From contig MCFE01000166.1 of the NCBI GenBank assembly GCA_002104905.1, forward strand, positions 1-64,000: DNA of 64,000 nucleotides. The letters are read 5' to 3'. Below are positions 56,110 through 64,000 of this stretch, in pieces (the stretch's first letter is position 1; each line of letters begins with the position of its first letter). Made by a program: the position numbers and the translations under genes. Below the pieces are notes generated by a model. It made no database searches, had not been told where the DNA came from, and was given only the letters and a program-made list of their open reading frames with translations. Source of the stretch: Basidiobolus meristosporus CBS 931.73 (taxonomy: Eukaryota > Basidiobolomycota > Basidiobolomycetes > Basidiobolales > Basidiobolaceae).

Positions 56110-56460
56110 AAAGAAGCATGGGCTACTCTAAAGGTATATATGACTATGCTTTTGCCTTGGCACTTGATGGATTCTCATCAAACAAGTACTCTGATATCAA
56201 TAACAGCTGGCCACTCACTCTGATCAGCCTGAATTTGCCACCTACCTTACTGTATCCAAGCAGAGATCTGATGGAAGTCTCACTAGTATTTGGTCCCACA
56301 TTGCTGTCCAACCTGGATATCTACCTGTATCCATTGCTGAATGAGTCTTGAATGCTTTCCAGCAGGATACTACCAAATAGTACATACTTATATCTTGGCA
56401 GTTACCTATGCAGCAGATGATTGGGGAGATAGGAAGTGAGTTAAGTTGCAAGTACTACCA
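56110..56460 (+). mobile_element. Tnp2/CACTA-like transposase remnant
   Basis: Translates to ALALDGFSSNKYSDINNSWP, then LTLISLNLPPTLLY, LMEVSLVFGP and NLDIYLYPLLNE. The order DGF, WP....NLPP, SL..GP, DiYL.PL.dE is that of Tnp2-type (CACTA/Plavaka-like) transposases. Only about 75 residues remain before a stop. The recent gypsy element inserted about 230 bp downstream. Confidence 0.55.
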
Positions 56461-56689
56461 TATCCCAAACTCATCAAGAATATTATCTACAAGTTTATCA
56501 TGGAAGTGATGAGTTGGCTCATGAAGGACAGCCAGTAAGTGTTGGAAAAATAACAAGAACAGATGGGCACATGGAGACACCTATGCCTTTGGCATTAAAA
56601 AGCCAAGTAACCCCAATGTGTCAATAATCAGCTAAGTAATACAAAGTTGAGTAGGGTACATCAAGCAACTTATTTTCTTTGAGCAACTT

Positions 56690-57076
56690 TGTAGGTTATT
56701 ACTGACTGTACTTGGTGAGTGGGAGAGCTTGTAGGTCAAGTCAGTACCACTTGGTTCAGAATAGCTTCCGATAGAAGGTAGCAAGGTAATAAAGACTTCT
56801 GTTTATTTTGTCCAAATCTTGTTGTTCTTCCTGGTTCAATTGGGTAGATATATATATCACTTGGAGGGGCTTAGACAATAGACAATGTGTTATAAAATAG
56901 GGGTGTGAACACCTTCCTGTTATGGTAAGTGTACTAACTAGATAAGGGCAGGGATAGGAGGGGAGGACGCGTGGGGGAATCATAGGGAGGGTACTGGAGG
57001 ACTTTGGGTAGGACTCTGGAGGGAACTCTTGGGGGAACTCTTGGGCAAAGAGTGGGTACTACATTGAGTACTCACA
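56690..57076 (-). repeat. 3' LTR of the gypsy element
   Basis: 387 bp. On the minus strand it starts TGTGAGTACTC and ends ATAACCTACA. It is flanked on the left by the duplicated AACTT. Confidence 0.93.
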
Positions 57077-57120
57077 TATCCCGGGGGTTAAGTGGGAGCT
57101 TCGTCCTCGAAGTTCTTTGA

Positions 57121-58290
57121 CTAACTTGCTTCTCCAGGATTGATTTCGTTTACGGAGCATGGGGAGTCACCGTAGTACCATTGCTGGTTGTCACTCGCGA
57201 GGGGATCGCGGGCGAGTACCTGATACCATTCGGCGGCAGAGTGGGGTGCGGCCTGTGTTGCTCGAGGGATGTTTTCCACAGAGCCAAATAGTTGGCAAAC
57301 CATAGGGTTCTGGGTAAGTTCCTTGGGAGGGTCGGAGAACGAGAAAAGGTGCAATAGCACGATAAAGTCTTGCTTCTTTATCTTGCGAACGTTATCGGGG
57401 CTTGTCCTTTTTGTGTTCAATATGACAGCGGGGGACCTTTTGAAGAGGGCGTACACTTGGTCGGCAGTCACCCGTTGTCGATAACAAGTTTTTGCTTCTT
57501 CCAAGACGTATTGTAGTTCTTCCGTAGAAACTGTGGCACGATCGAGGCGCTTTCGTACTCGCCTCATGGTTTCTACAGAATCCGTGGCGGTTTCTTTGGC
57601 TTCTTGGAGTTGGACTTCGTACTGATTCCTGAGTTGTCCTATGGTAAACCACTGTAATAGTTGTAACACAGCAACTCGGTGGATCGCATGGGTTAACTGG
57701 CCGGTGTATTTAATCTGTTCGCGTATCTTCTCTAAGATGGTTCCTTCTTGGAAATGTGGTTCAAGATGTTCGCGAATTTCTTGGAGGAGTCCTTCAATCG
57801 GGAGTTCTACTTCTGGTGCTCTTGCAGCTTGTACCAGGTCTGCGTATACCTCAACAACCGTGGTACCTATTAATGGCAAGTATGCAACAAAACAGGGGGG
57901 CTCTTGAGGTCTCGTGAGGGCGCGACAGTTGATTCCTTGTGTCTTCTGTCTGACTGTGTCCAGTATGGATACGGGAATCAGCGCGGCGTCCTTCTCCTTA
58001 ATGATCAAGGAACCTCCTCTTAGGTGGTACACGGTCTTCTTGGGTAGTATCTCCATGCTTCGTATTGGCGTGGGTAACTTGTCTCGTCCCTCTCTGATTG
58101 TGTCTTGTATTAGCGTGACTGCTCTGGCAAACGACTCTTCATAGGTGGCTCTTGTCGTACGTAACGCTCGTACCATATCTCTTAACACTTGCAGGTCGGT
58201 TTTGTTTTTGATATCATCTTGGTTCTCGCTAGTGGGAGGGGTATCGCCAGTTTTGGGTGAACTGTTTCCTTTGGCACTTTCCATATGCAT
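57121..58290 (-). CDS. Extra ORF of the gypsy element, between integrase and 3' LTR
   Basis: 389 aa, ATG at 58290 (a second Met two codons on), uninterrupted. No signal peptide or membrane span is visible, so it does not look like an envelope protein. It begins with a polar, disordered-looking segment (about 1-30). A long helical, charged part follows (DLQVLRDMVRALRTTRATYE) and later probable coiled coil (RNQYEVQLQEAKETATDSVE; RRVRKRLDRATVSTEELQYV), ending in a Pro/Ser-containing tail. No domain is recognised. It starts 126 bp after the integrase frame ends and stops about 45 bp before the LTR. It is intact although gag, protease, RT and integrase are all damaged. Role unknown. Confidence 0.75.
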   Translation of the reverse strand: MHMESAKGNSSPKTGDTPPTSENQDDIKNKTDLQVLRDMVRALRTTRATYEESFARAVTLIQDTIREGRDKLPTPIRSMEILPKKTVYHLRGGSLIIKEKDAALIPVSILDTVRQKTQGINCRALTRPQEPPCFVAYLPLIGTTVVEVYADLVQAARAPEVELPIEGLLQEIREHLEPHFQEGTILEKIREQIKYTGQLTHAIHRVAVLQLLQWFTIGQLRNQYEVQLQEAKETATDSVETMRRVRKRLDRATVSTEELQYVLEEAKTCYRQRVTADQVYALFKRSPAVILNTKRTSPDNVRKIKKQDFIVLLHLFSFSDPPKELTQNPMVCQLFGSVENIPRATQAAPHSAAEWYQVLARDPLASDNQQWYYGDSPCSVNEINPGEAS

Positions 58291-58415
58291 TCTTTTGTTC
58301 TCCCCTTTGGGCGAACTCCCTCGCGCATATTATTTGTACCTATATCGACTAAAATCTCCTCTAATAAACTTTGTATGTATCCCGTGTCTTCCTCTATCCT
58401 TGTCCTGATAATTGT

Positions 58416-58790
58416 TTAATCACACTTTGGTTTCAAATGGGCTGGCGCTACGTTGCTGATCGTCTTATTGTTCAGGGTGATGGTGTACTTTGGTCCGTGG
58501 TCCGAACTGATAACGGTGCATGGGCCAATCCATCGGGGTGTAAATCGTGGACGGAACTTGAGGCCTGCAATGGTTTGGTTGTACCACACCTTATCGCCTG
58601 GTTTCCACTTTCTTCTCGTTAGTTTCTCATTTTTGGGTGGAGGGGGAAGGTGCTTGTCGACATTTTCGAATACTTTTATGTATAGGTGGGTGATACGGTG
58701 TATCAACCTTTCTATATAGTCGTTATGTGTTGTCAGGGGGACACCTTCCATCGTTAATCCAGCTTCCTCCCGCCACTTGGGTCTTTGTCC
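58416..58790 (-). pseudogene. Integrase C-terminal domain of the gypsy element, out of frame with pol
   Basis: Minus-strand frame with GFSPYEILYGQRPKW, then KWKPGDKVWY, FRPRFTPRWIGPCTVI and SNVAPAHLKPK: the conserved GPY/F-type integrase tail. It is in a different frame from 58801-61527. The stretch that normally lies between the third catalytic residue and GFSPYE is about 25 residues too short, so a small deletion shifted the frame. Confidence 0.8.
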
Positions 58791-58800
58791 ATATAGGATT

Positions 58801-61527
58801 TCATATGGGGAGAAACCAGTGAAGCTTCTCCAGTATGCGGCAACACGTCTGGTTCATCCTCTCGGTTAATCCGTTAGTCTGGGGGTGATACGCGGCCGTG
58901 AAGACTTGTTTCACGCCCATCATTTTGCACAGGTGGGCCACGGTGTTGTTCAGGAAGGAACCACCATTGTCGGACAGGAGTATCTGAGGATATCCATGTC
59001 GGCAGATGAGGTGTTCTAGAATGAATCGGGCGGTTGTCTTCTGATCTTTATTGCGGACGGCTTGGGCTTCTACCCACTTTGAGAAATAATCGGTAGCAAT
59101 TATTATGTATCGTTCTCCTTTCTTTGTTTTCATAAAGGGGCCAACAAAGTCAATCCCTACTCGGTGGAAGGGCAGGTCAACCGGTATTGGTGTGGTTGTC
59201 CCTATCTTCTGACTCCGGTTGAATCTTTCGCAAGTGGTGCATCTTTGTAACGTATTTGTAACGTCGGTCATCATTTTTTGCCAATAAAACGTTTTTCTTA
59301 ACATCTTATATGTCGTTAGGGGGTTAGCGTGTCCTAATGACATATGTCTTTCTCGTATGATTTCTTCACGGGCTGCTAGTGGGGGTACCTCGGCTCTGGA
59401 CTGTCCTTGGAGGAACCATAGTCGATTTTCTTGTACTTTGTACTGACACCATTTCCTTTGAAATTCTCTCTTCTGTTTGTTTGTAACGACGTGTTTGGGA
59501 TACCTCCCTTTCTTTTTAAAGCAGATTACGTCCTCGTACTCATCACTGACACGTATTTGGCAAACAGGATAGCAACTGAGGAAGTCTGCGTCCTGGTGTT
59601 TCTTGCCAGCGCGGTGAATTATTTCAAAGTCGTATTGCTGTAGTCGTAGGGCCCAACGTGCTAGTCGGCCGGTAAAGTCTTTAGTTTTCATCAGCCAGAC
59701 CAGTGCGCTGTGGTCCGTTACTATCGTGAATCGGCGACCATGTATGTATGTATGGAATTGTTTAATTGAATAAACAACAGCCAGACATTCTATCTCGGTA
59801 ACGGGGTAGTGGCGTTTGTGTTTGTTTAGCGAACGGCTCACGTAACCGATCGGGTGGAATTTGCCGGGTTGGTGGTATTGTCCCAGTATGGCGCCTATAC
59901 CGGTGGGACTTCCATCACAGTTAATAAAAAATCTCGCATCCCAATTGGGAAATCGTAACACTGGCGGTGACGTCAGGGAATGTTTCAGCTGATCAAATGC
60001 TCTCTTTTGAGGCTCCAACCATACAAAACACTGGCCCTTTTGCGTCAATTCGTATAGGGGGGCTGCTATTGTCGCAAAGTTTTTGACAAAGCGGCGATAG
60101 TAGCCGGCTAATCCTAGGAATCCCAACACTGCATTAATGTCCTTTGGTGCAGGTGCATTTTGAACGGCTTTCAGGAGTGACGTAGATGGGTATATTCCAT
60201 CTGCCAAGATCTCGTGGCCCAGGAACAACAATTTCGTATACAGGAAATGGCACTTCTTGGGATGTAGTTTGAGTTGGTTCTTGAGGAGGGTTGTCAGGAT
60301 ACGTTGCACGTCATGTATATGTTCTTCTACATTGGGGGAATATATTGTGATGTTGTCCAGATACACAAGGGCGCATTCCCATCGTAGATTTCCTAGCACC
60401 TTGTCAATCATCCTTTGGAACCTAGCGGGGGCATTGCACAAGCCAAAGGGTAGTCGGTTCCATTTGTATAATCCAAACGATGTTATAAAAGCGGTTTTGG
60501 GTCGATCTTCTGGGGCTACTTCTACTTGCCAATACCCGGAGATTAAGTCAAGAGAGCTAAAATATTTAGCTCCGATTAATCTGTCCAAGAGGTCATCTAT
60601 TCGCGGTAGCGGATACACGTCCTTCCGGGTGACGGCGTTCAATTTCCGGTAGTCGATGCAAAAGCGTCGCTTTCCGTCTTTCTTTGGGACTATCACTACG
60701 GGGGAGGCCCACAGAGACTGGCTCTCTGTAATGATGTCGTCTTTTAATAAAGTTTCAATCGTCTCTTTGATATAGTCTGTGTCAATTTTTGAATTCCTAT
60801 AGGCTTTTTGCTTGATGGGGTATTTGTTGGCAAGGTGGATTTGGTGATATACCCCAGGTATATGACCAATTACTTGGTTCTTAGAGAATACTCGGGCAAG
60901 CAGACATATTCCTTCTAGGAACTTGTCTCGTAACGTAGGCGGTAGACCGGGGTCCACATCTAGTTTGGGGAGTTCTTCTTCTGGTTCCTCGTTTGTAGGT
61001 GGTCCTTGGTCGTCTCCGTCGACTTCCTCTAAGTTTAACAATGGCACTCCTCTAGGCAATGTCACCGTGTGTTGCCCGTTGTTAACCACTAAGCATTTCA
61101 GGCTTTGCGTTTCAAATTTTGGTGGTATCCATACTTTAGGGATCGCGATTCCTTCCAGTTGCTCGGATGCTTTTGCTGCGGTTATCATTCTTCCGTTTGT
61201 TGAATAAGCTATTGGTGTTTCTAATGAGATCACCGTCTCACTGGCAGGTAGTATTTTTATCACCTTTCGTGTGATGATCGGAGACTGCGACGGTTTCACC
61301 TCTTCGATCGTCACACTGTTGCTACGCGCCTCGCTCTCATCGGTGATATGAATCAGTGGGATACTCTTGGTATCCCACCTGAGTTCAGATGCACTGTAAA
61401 GTATATCCATCTTATGTTGGATAAACCAACTCTCGCCAATGAGTAAGTCGTTGGCTGCGACGGGTAGGACCACGACATCTTGGCGTATTATCAAGTTGCC
61501 TAGCCGAATGGGGCAATTAGGCACCAC
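58801..61527 (-). CDS. Gypsy pol: reverse transcriptase, RNase H and integrase core (RT Asp lost)
   Basis: 908-residue open frame following an in-frame TGA at 61569-61567. Protease tail residues come first, then RT about 230-450 (WASPVVIVPKKDGKRRFCID, LPFGLCNAPARFQRMID). The polymerase box reads YLDN instead of YLDD (codon AAC at 60354-60352). The connection has GYYRRFVKNF. RNase H follows with its Asp/Glu/Asp (FFINCDGS, TEIECLAVV, VTDHSAL). Integrase has the HHCC finger (H-x4-H ... CTTC) and a DDE core: VGIDFVGPF, LSDNGGSF and NGLTERMN. The frame runs into a stop just after it. It copied the element's RNA and inserted the cDNA, but this copy should be inactive. Confidence 0.9.
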   Translation of the reverse strand: MVPNCPIRLGNLIIRQDVVVLPVAANDLLIGESWFIQHKMDILYSASELRWDTKSIPLIHITDESEARSNSVTIEEVKPSQSPIITRKVIKILPASETVISLETPIAYSTNGRMITAAKASEQLEGIAIPKVWIPPKFETQSLKCLVVNNGQHTVTLPRGVPLLNLEEVDGDDQGPPTNEEPEEELPKLDVDPGLPPTLRDKFLEGICLLARVFSKNQVIGHIPGVYHQIHLANKYPIKQKAYRNSKIDTDYIKETIETLLKDDIITESQSLWASPVVIVPKKDGKRRFCIDYRKLNAVTRKDVYPLPRIDDLLDRLIGAKYFSSLDLISGYWQVEVAPEDRPKTAFITSFGLYKWNRLPFGLCNAPARFQRMIDKVLGNLRWECALVYLDNITIYSPNVEEHIHDVQRILTTLLKNQLKLHPKKCHFLYTKLLFLGHEILADGIYPSTSLLKAVQNAPAPKDINAVLGFLGLAGYYRRFVKNFATIAAPLYELTQKGQCFVWLEPQKRAFDQLKHSLTSPPVLRFPNWDARFFINCDGSPTGIGAILGQYHQPGKFHPIGYVSRSLNKHKRHYPVTEIECLAVVYSIKQFHTYIHGRRFTIVTDHSALVWLMKTKDFTGRLARWALRLQQYDFEIIHRAGKKHQDADFLSCYPVCQIRVSDEYEDVICFKKKGRYPKHVVTNKQKREFQRKWCQYKVQENRLWFLQGQSRAEVPPLAAREEIIRERHMSLGHANPLTTYKMLRKTFYWQKMMTDVTNTLQRCTTCERFNRSQKIGTTTPIPVDLPFHRVGIDFVGPFMKTKKGERYIIIATDYFSKWVEAQAVRNKDQKTTARFILEHLICRHGYPQILLSDNGGSFLNNTVAHLCKMMGVKQVFTAAYHPQTNGLTERMNQTCCRILEKLHWFLPI

Positions 61528-61566
61528 ACCTACCGTTGCATCCAGTTGGTCATTTGCTAGCCGTAC

Positions 61567-62028
61567 TCAAATGGTGTTGTTGGGGACTATATTTAGTTTT
61601 AGACGTTTTGCTAATGACTCTGACATGATCAACGTAGAGGATCCTGTGTTGATAAGGGCAAGAATCTCCTTATTCTCTATACGTACCTTTACGTATGTAC
61701 CTTTATTCGGTTTTTGCAGGACCGTCTGGTTGACATGGAGGGTTGTTATCTCCTTTAATCCCTCTATCAGTTCCTTGACTAGAGCCGGGGCAAGTCCCAG
61801 TAAATTGGTTATTGGGAGGGTTGCCTTGGTTTGCTCTAGTACCTTCATTATGGGGAATAGGCCATGGGAAGACATGCTAGCGTTCTTTGTTTGCTTTAAC
61901 ACTTCTTCCCAAGGCTCATTCCATACTTCTTCACCTAATTCCGCGCTCTTTCCTTTTGACGGAACCTCTACTACAGGTTCCTTTGCCTCCTCTCTAGAAG
62001 CATCATGTTGACGCTTCTTCTTCCGCAC
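61567..62028 (-). pseudogene. Gypsy protease with catalytic Asp changed to Asn
   Basis: A 153-residue frame in the same phase as the RT frame and separated from it by one TGA. The retropepsin box reads ALINTGSSTLI; the family has DTG. The codon is AAC at 61650-61648 within ATCAAC, so a single G-to-A change at a former CpG explains it. Upstream residues are charged and low-complexity (gag-pol linker). Confidence 0.85.
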
Positions 62029-62051
62029 TTCGATTGTCCTGACCGGAGGGC

Positions 62052-62318
62052 TTAGATTGACTGAGTCCCGTTGGCCTCCTGGCGAGGGACTCTGTCTTTT
62101 GACGCCTTCTTCTCTTTTGTGTCCGGTACGGCTTCTCTTCCGTACCGTTTTTCACATTCATGGGCCCGGTGACCTACTTCTCCACACACATAACACGGAT
62201 ACTGTTGTTGCGGTCGCTCCATCTGTTGGGTCAGGACTTGAACCTGGGCCTTTAGATCTACGACAGCTTCCCAGAGTTTATCACCTTCTTTGGGGACTTC
62301 TTGGACATTGTTGATCAA
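62052..62318 (-). CDS. Gypsy gag C-terminal piece with CCHC zinc knuckle
   Basis: Contains CYVCGEVGHRAHEC (C-x2-C-x4-H-x4-C), the nucleocapsid knuckle that packages element RNA. It ends at a stop and the protease continues in another frame, the usual gag/pol overlap arrangement. Confidence 0.85.
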   Translation of the reverse strand: MINNVQEVPKEGDKLWEAVVDLKAQVQVLTQQMERPQQQYPCYVCGEVGHRAHECEKRYGREAVPDTKEKKASKDRVPRQEANGTQSI

Positions 62319-62930
62319 GAGTTCTTGGACCTTTTGCCGTAATTCCTCTAACTCACGGTCTTTTGGGGAGGCGATTTTTCCTTTCTTACGGGGGATCCCT
62401 GTCCTTCAATCATTTGTATCACTATAGGGTAGCCCCCATAGCAAGATGACCCCTTGTACTCGTTCGACCAACTCTTGCAACGTTTTACATCCCTGTTGTT
62501 CTTCGGACGCCCTACGTCTTATTTCGTCATCTAAGCCCATGATGTAATACCTCATGAGCTGTTGTTTGGCAATTTCGTCCTTCGGGAGACATCGAACTCA
62601 TTGGAGAAGCAGTTCAGTGTAGGCTTCATAGCTTTCACTGCTTTTCTTCCGCAAGGACAGTAGAAGGGCTTTGTAGTGGTATCCTTTGGCATATAGAAAG
62701 TGTGTCTTGTAGGCTTCTTCTAGTGCATCCCAGTTGTCTTTGACTGCGTCTTCCAACCCATAATGCCATCACCATGCTGACCCTTCCATATGTCTTGCGA
62801 ACTCTCTTACTTTCTTATTGTCGTCCCATCCTGCATCAACCGCAACTCTCTCAAACTTATCAAACCACTCAAGGGCTTTCTCTCTCTTTCCCTTGTATGT
62901 TTTTAGTTTGATTGTAGTAGTCATTACCTC
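62319..62930 (-). pseudogene. Gypsy gag N-terminal and capsid part, disrupted
   Basis: The minus strand starts MTTTIKLKTYKGK, then shifts frame into EKALEWFDKFERVAVDAGWD and REFARHMEGSAW, a TGA stop, then WHYGLEDAVKDNWDALEEAY and KTHFLYAKGYHYKALLL. This is recognisable capsid sequence with at least one frameshift and one nonsense codon. Confidence 0.8.
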
Positions 62931-62944
62931 ACTTGTGCTTATTT

Positions 62945-62965
62945 CCGCAGAGACGGCACCAAATA
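62945..62965 (-). promoter_or_regulatory. Candidate primer-binding site of the gypsy element
   Basis: Directly inside the 5' LTR the minus strand reads TATTTGGTGCCGTCTCTGCG. TGGTGCC.. would pair with a tRNA 3' end ...GGCACCA. The tRNA is not identified. Confidence 0.55.
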
Positions 62966-63352
62966 TGTGGGTTATTACTGACTGTACTTGGTGAGTAGGA
63001 GAGCTTGTAGGTCAAGTCAGTACCACTTGGTTCAGAATAGCTTCCAATAGAAGGTAGCAAGGTAATAAAGACTTCTGTTTATTTCGTCCAAATCTCATTG
63101 TTCTTCCTGGTTCAATTGGGTAGATATATATATCACTTGGAGGGGCTTAGACAATAGACAATGTGTTATAAAATAGGGATGTGAACACCTTCCTGTTATG
63201 GTAAGTGTTCTAACTAGATAAGGGCAGGGATAGGAGGGGAGGACGCGTGGGGGAATCATAGGGAGGGTACTGGAGGACTTCAGGTAGGACTCTGGAGGGA
63301 ACTCTTGGGGGAACTCTTGGGCAAAGAGTGGGTACTACATTGAGTACTCACA
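62966..63352 (-). repeat. 5' LTR of the gypsy element
   Basis: 387 bp, same ends as 56690-57076 (TGTGAGTACTC to AACCCACA on the minus strand), followed by the duplicated AACTT. Confidence 0.93.
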
Positions 63353-63357
63353 AACTT

Positions 63358-63597
63358 TACTAGAGTACTCTGGGTTTCTCTTATTCACAAGCCAGTCTCT
63401 ACACCATTCAATACAGACTTTGCGCAAACAAGAGCCAAAGCACATCTAGTATGGGGACTAGAACTCAGCAGGGAGATGGAATTTGTTGGTTAAGCACCAA
63501 GAAGTTCTTAGCGGATAATTAGGAGGTATTCATGGCAAAGGTGGTAGCAACCAAATATATGCTTGCATTGCATATACGTTACCAGTGATAGAAGGTC
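63358..63597. other. Flank of the gypsy insertion
   Basis: About 240 bp of host or older transposon sequence between the complete element and an inverted solo LTR. It is continuous with the sequence left of 56685 once the element is removed. No domain identified. Confidence 0.4.
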
Positions 63598-63602
63598 TAT
63601 GT

Positions 63603-63980
63603 TGTGAGTACTAAATAGAGTACCCACTCTTTGTCTAAGAGTTCTCCCCAGAGTCCTACCCCAAGTCCCTCAGTATTCTCCCTATGATTCCCCCATGTGT
63701 CCTCCCTCCTATCCCTGCCCTTGTCTAGTTAGAACACTTACCATAACAGAAGGTGTTCACACCCCTATTTTATAACACATTGTCTATTATCTGAGCCCCC
63801 CCAAGTGATGCATATATATCTATCCATTTGAACCAAGTGAAGGCACAGGAAGATTTGGATGGAATAAACAAAAGTCCTTATTACCTTGCTACCTTCTATT
63901 GGAAGCTATTCTGAGCCAAGTGGAACTGACTTAACCTACAAGCTCTCCCACTCACCAAGTACAGTCTGTAATAACCCACA
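63603..63980 (+). repeat. Inverted solo LTR of the same gypsy family
   Basis: 378 bp on the plus strand from TGTGAGTACT to AATAACCCACA, opposite in direction to the complete element. It is flanked by TATGT (63598-63602) and TATGG (63981-63985), a target duplication with one mismatch. It is more diverged than the two paired LTRs are from each other. Confidence 0.88.
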
Positions 63981-64000
63981 TATGGCAACCTTTTAAGTAT

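Larger units (their letters stand above)
56690..63352 (-). mobile_element. Complete Ty3/gypsy retrotransposon with target duplication AACTT
   Basis: 6.66 kb, flanked by AACTT at 56685-56689 and 63353-63357. LTRs are 387 bp each and differ at about ten positions by eye. Coding order on the minus strand is gag, zinc knuckle, protease, RT, RNase H and integrase, then an extra ORF before the 3' LTR. The layout is that of Ty3/gypsy (integrase after RNase H). The element is disabled: gag shift and stop, protease Asp to Asn, TGA between protease and RT, RT YxDD Asp to Asn, and a deletion plus frameshift after the integrase DDE motif. Confidence 0.93.

Noticed and set aside
57121-58290. Extra gypsy ORF as an envelope gene
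   Set aside because: No signal peptide, membrane anchor or cysteine-rich ectodomain is visible; only the position is env-like.
1-64000. tRNA or rRNA genes
   Set aside because: I looked for A/B-box and T-arm patterns and conserved rRNA strings while reading and found none convincing. A covariance-model scan would be decisive.

Overview
The window looks like a fungal nuclear chromosome segment. Genes carry short spliceosomal introns of about 50-65 bp, and they include fungal-type factors: a MADS-box protein of the Mcm1/SRF type, a bZIP with the CYS3/MetR-type basic region, a Pin1/Ess1 isomerase, cytochrome c heme lyase and mitochondrial ribosomal protein uL6. A tandem family of small secreted CBM19-type chitin-binding proteins and abundant Ty1/copia and Ty3/gypsy debris would fit an early-diverging (Zoopagomycota/Kickxellomycotina-like) fungus. 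That placement is an inference, not something the sequence proves.

Layout. 0.1-1.6 kb: a secreted PL6-family polysaccharide lyase on the minus strand with one intron. 1.7-5.7 kb: AT-rich, gene-poor, with decayed copia LTR pieces. 5.7-7.6 kb: a five-exon GH47 alpha-mannosidase-like type II membrane protein in which several active-site residues are replaced. 7.9-8.55 kb: a bZIP regulator. 9.7-24.3 kb: ten intact CBM19 paralogues (called G1-G10 here) plus two decayed copies, all on the minus strand, each intact one with a signal peptide, a TATA box and (except the last) a Ser/Thr/Pro-rich linker before a six-cysteine C-terminal domain. 25.6-33.3 kb: a housekeeping cluster with an Mcm1-like MADS protein, uL6m, a Pin1-type isomerase, an unrecognised four-exon protein, holocytochrome c synthase and a two-finger C2H2 protein.

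34.4-64 kb: an almost pure transposon compartment. It holds a copia family with many roughly 350-bp LTRs (several solo, with 5-bp target duplications), a decayed gypsy family, weak PIF/Harbinger-like and Tnp2-like transposase remnants, and one recent complete gypsy element (56690-63352) with 387-bp LTRs and a perfect 5-bp target duplication. That element carries an extra 389-codon ORF between integrase and the 3' LTR, but its protease and reverse transcriptase have each lost a catalytic Asp.

How parts may work together: the CBM19 array looks like a fast-evolving secreted or cell-wall gene family. Its promoters share a bZIP-type octamer (TTACRTCA) about 190-280 bp upstream of the starts, and a bZIP gene sits directly beside the array. 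CpG-to-TpG/CpA change appears in the gypsy LTRs, in the gypsy catalytic codons and possibly in the promoter octamers, which suggests cytosine methylation in this genome.
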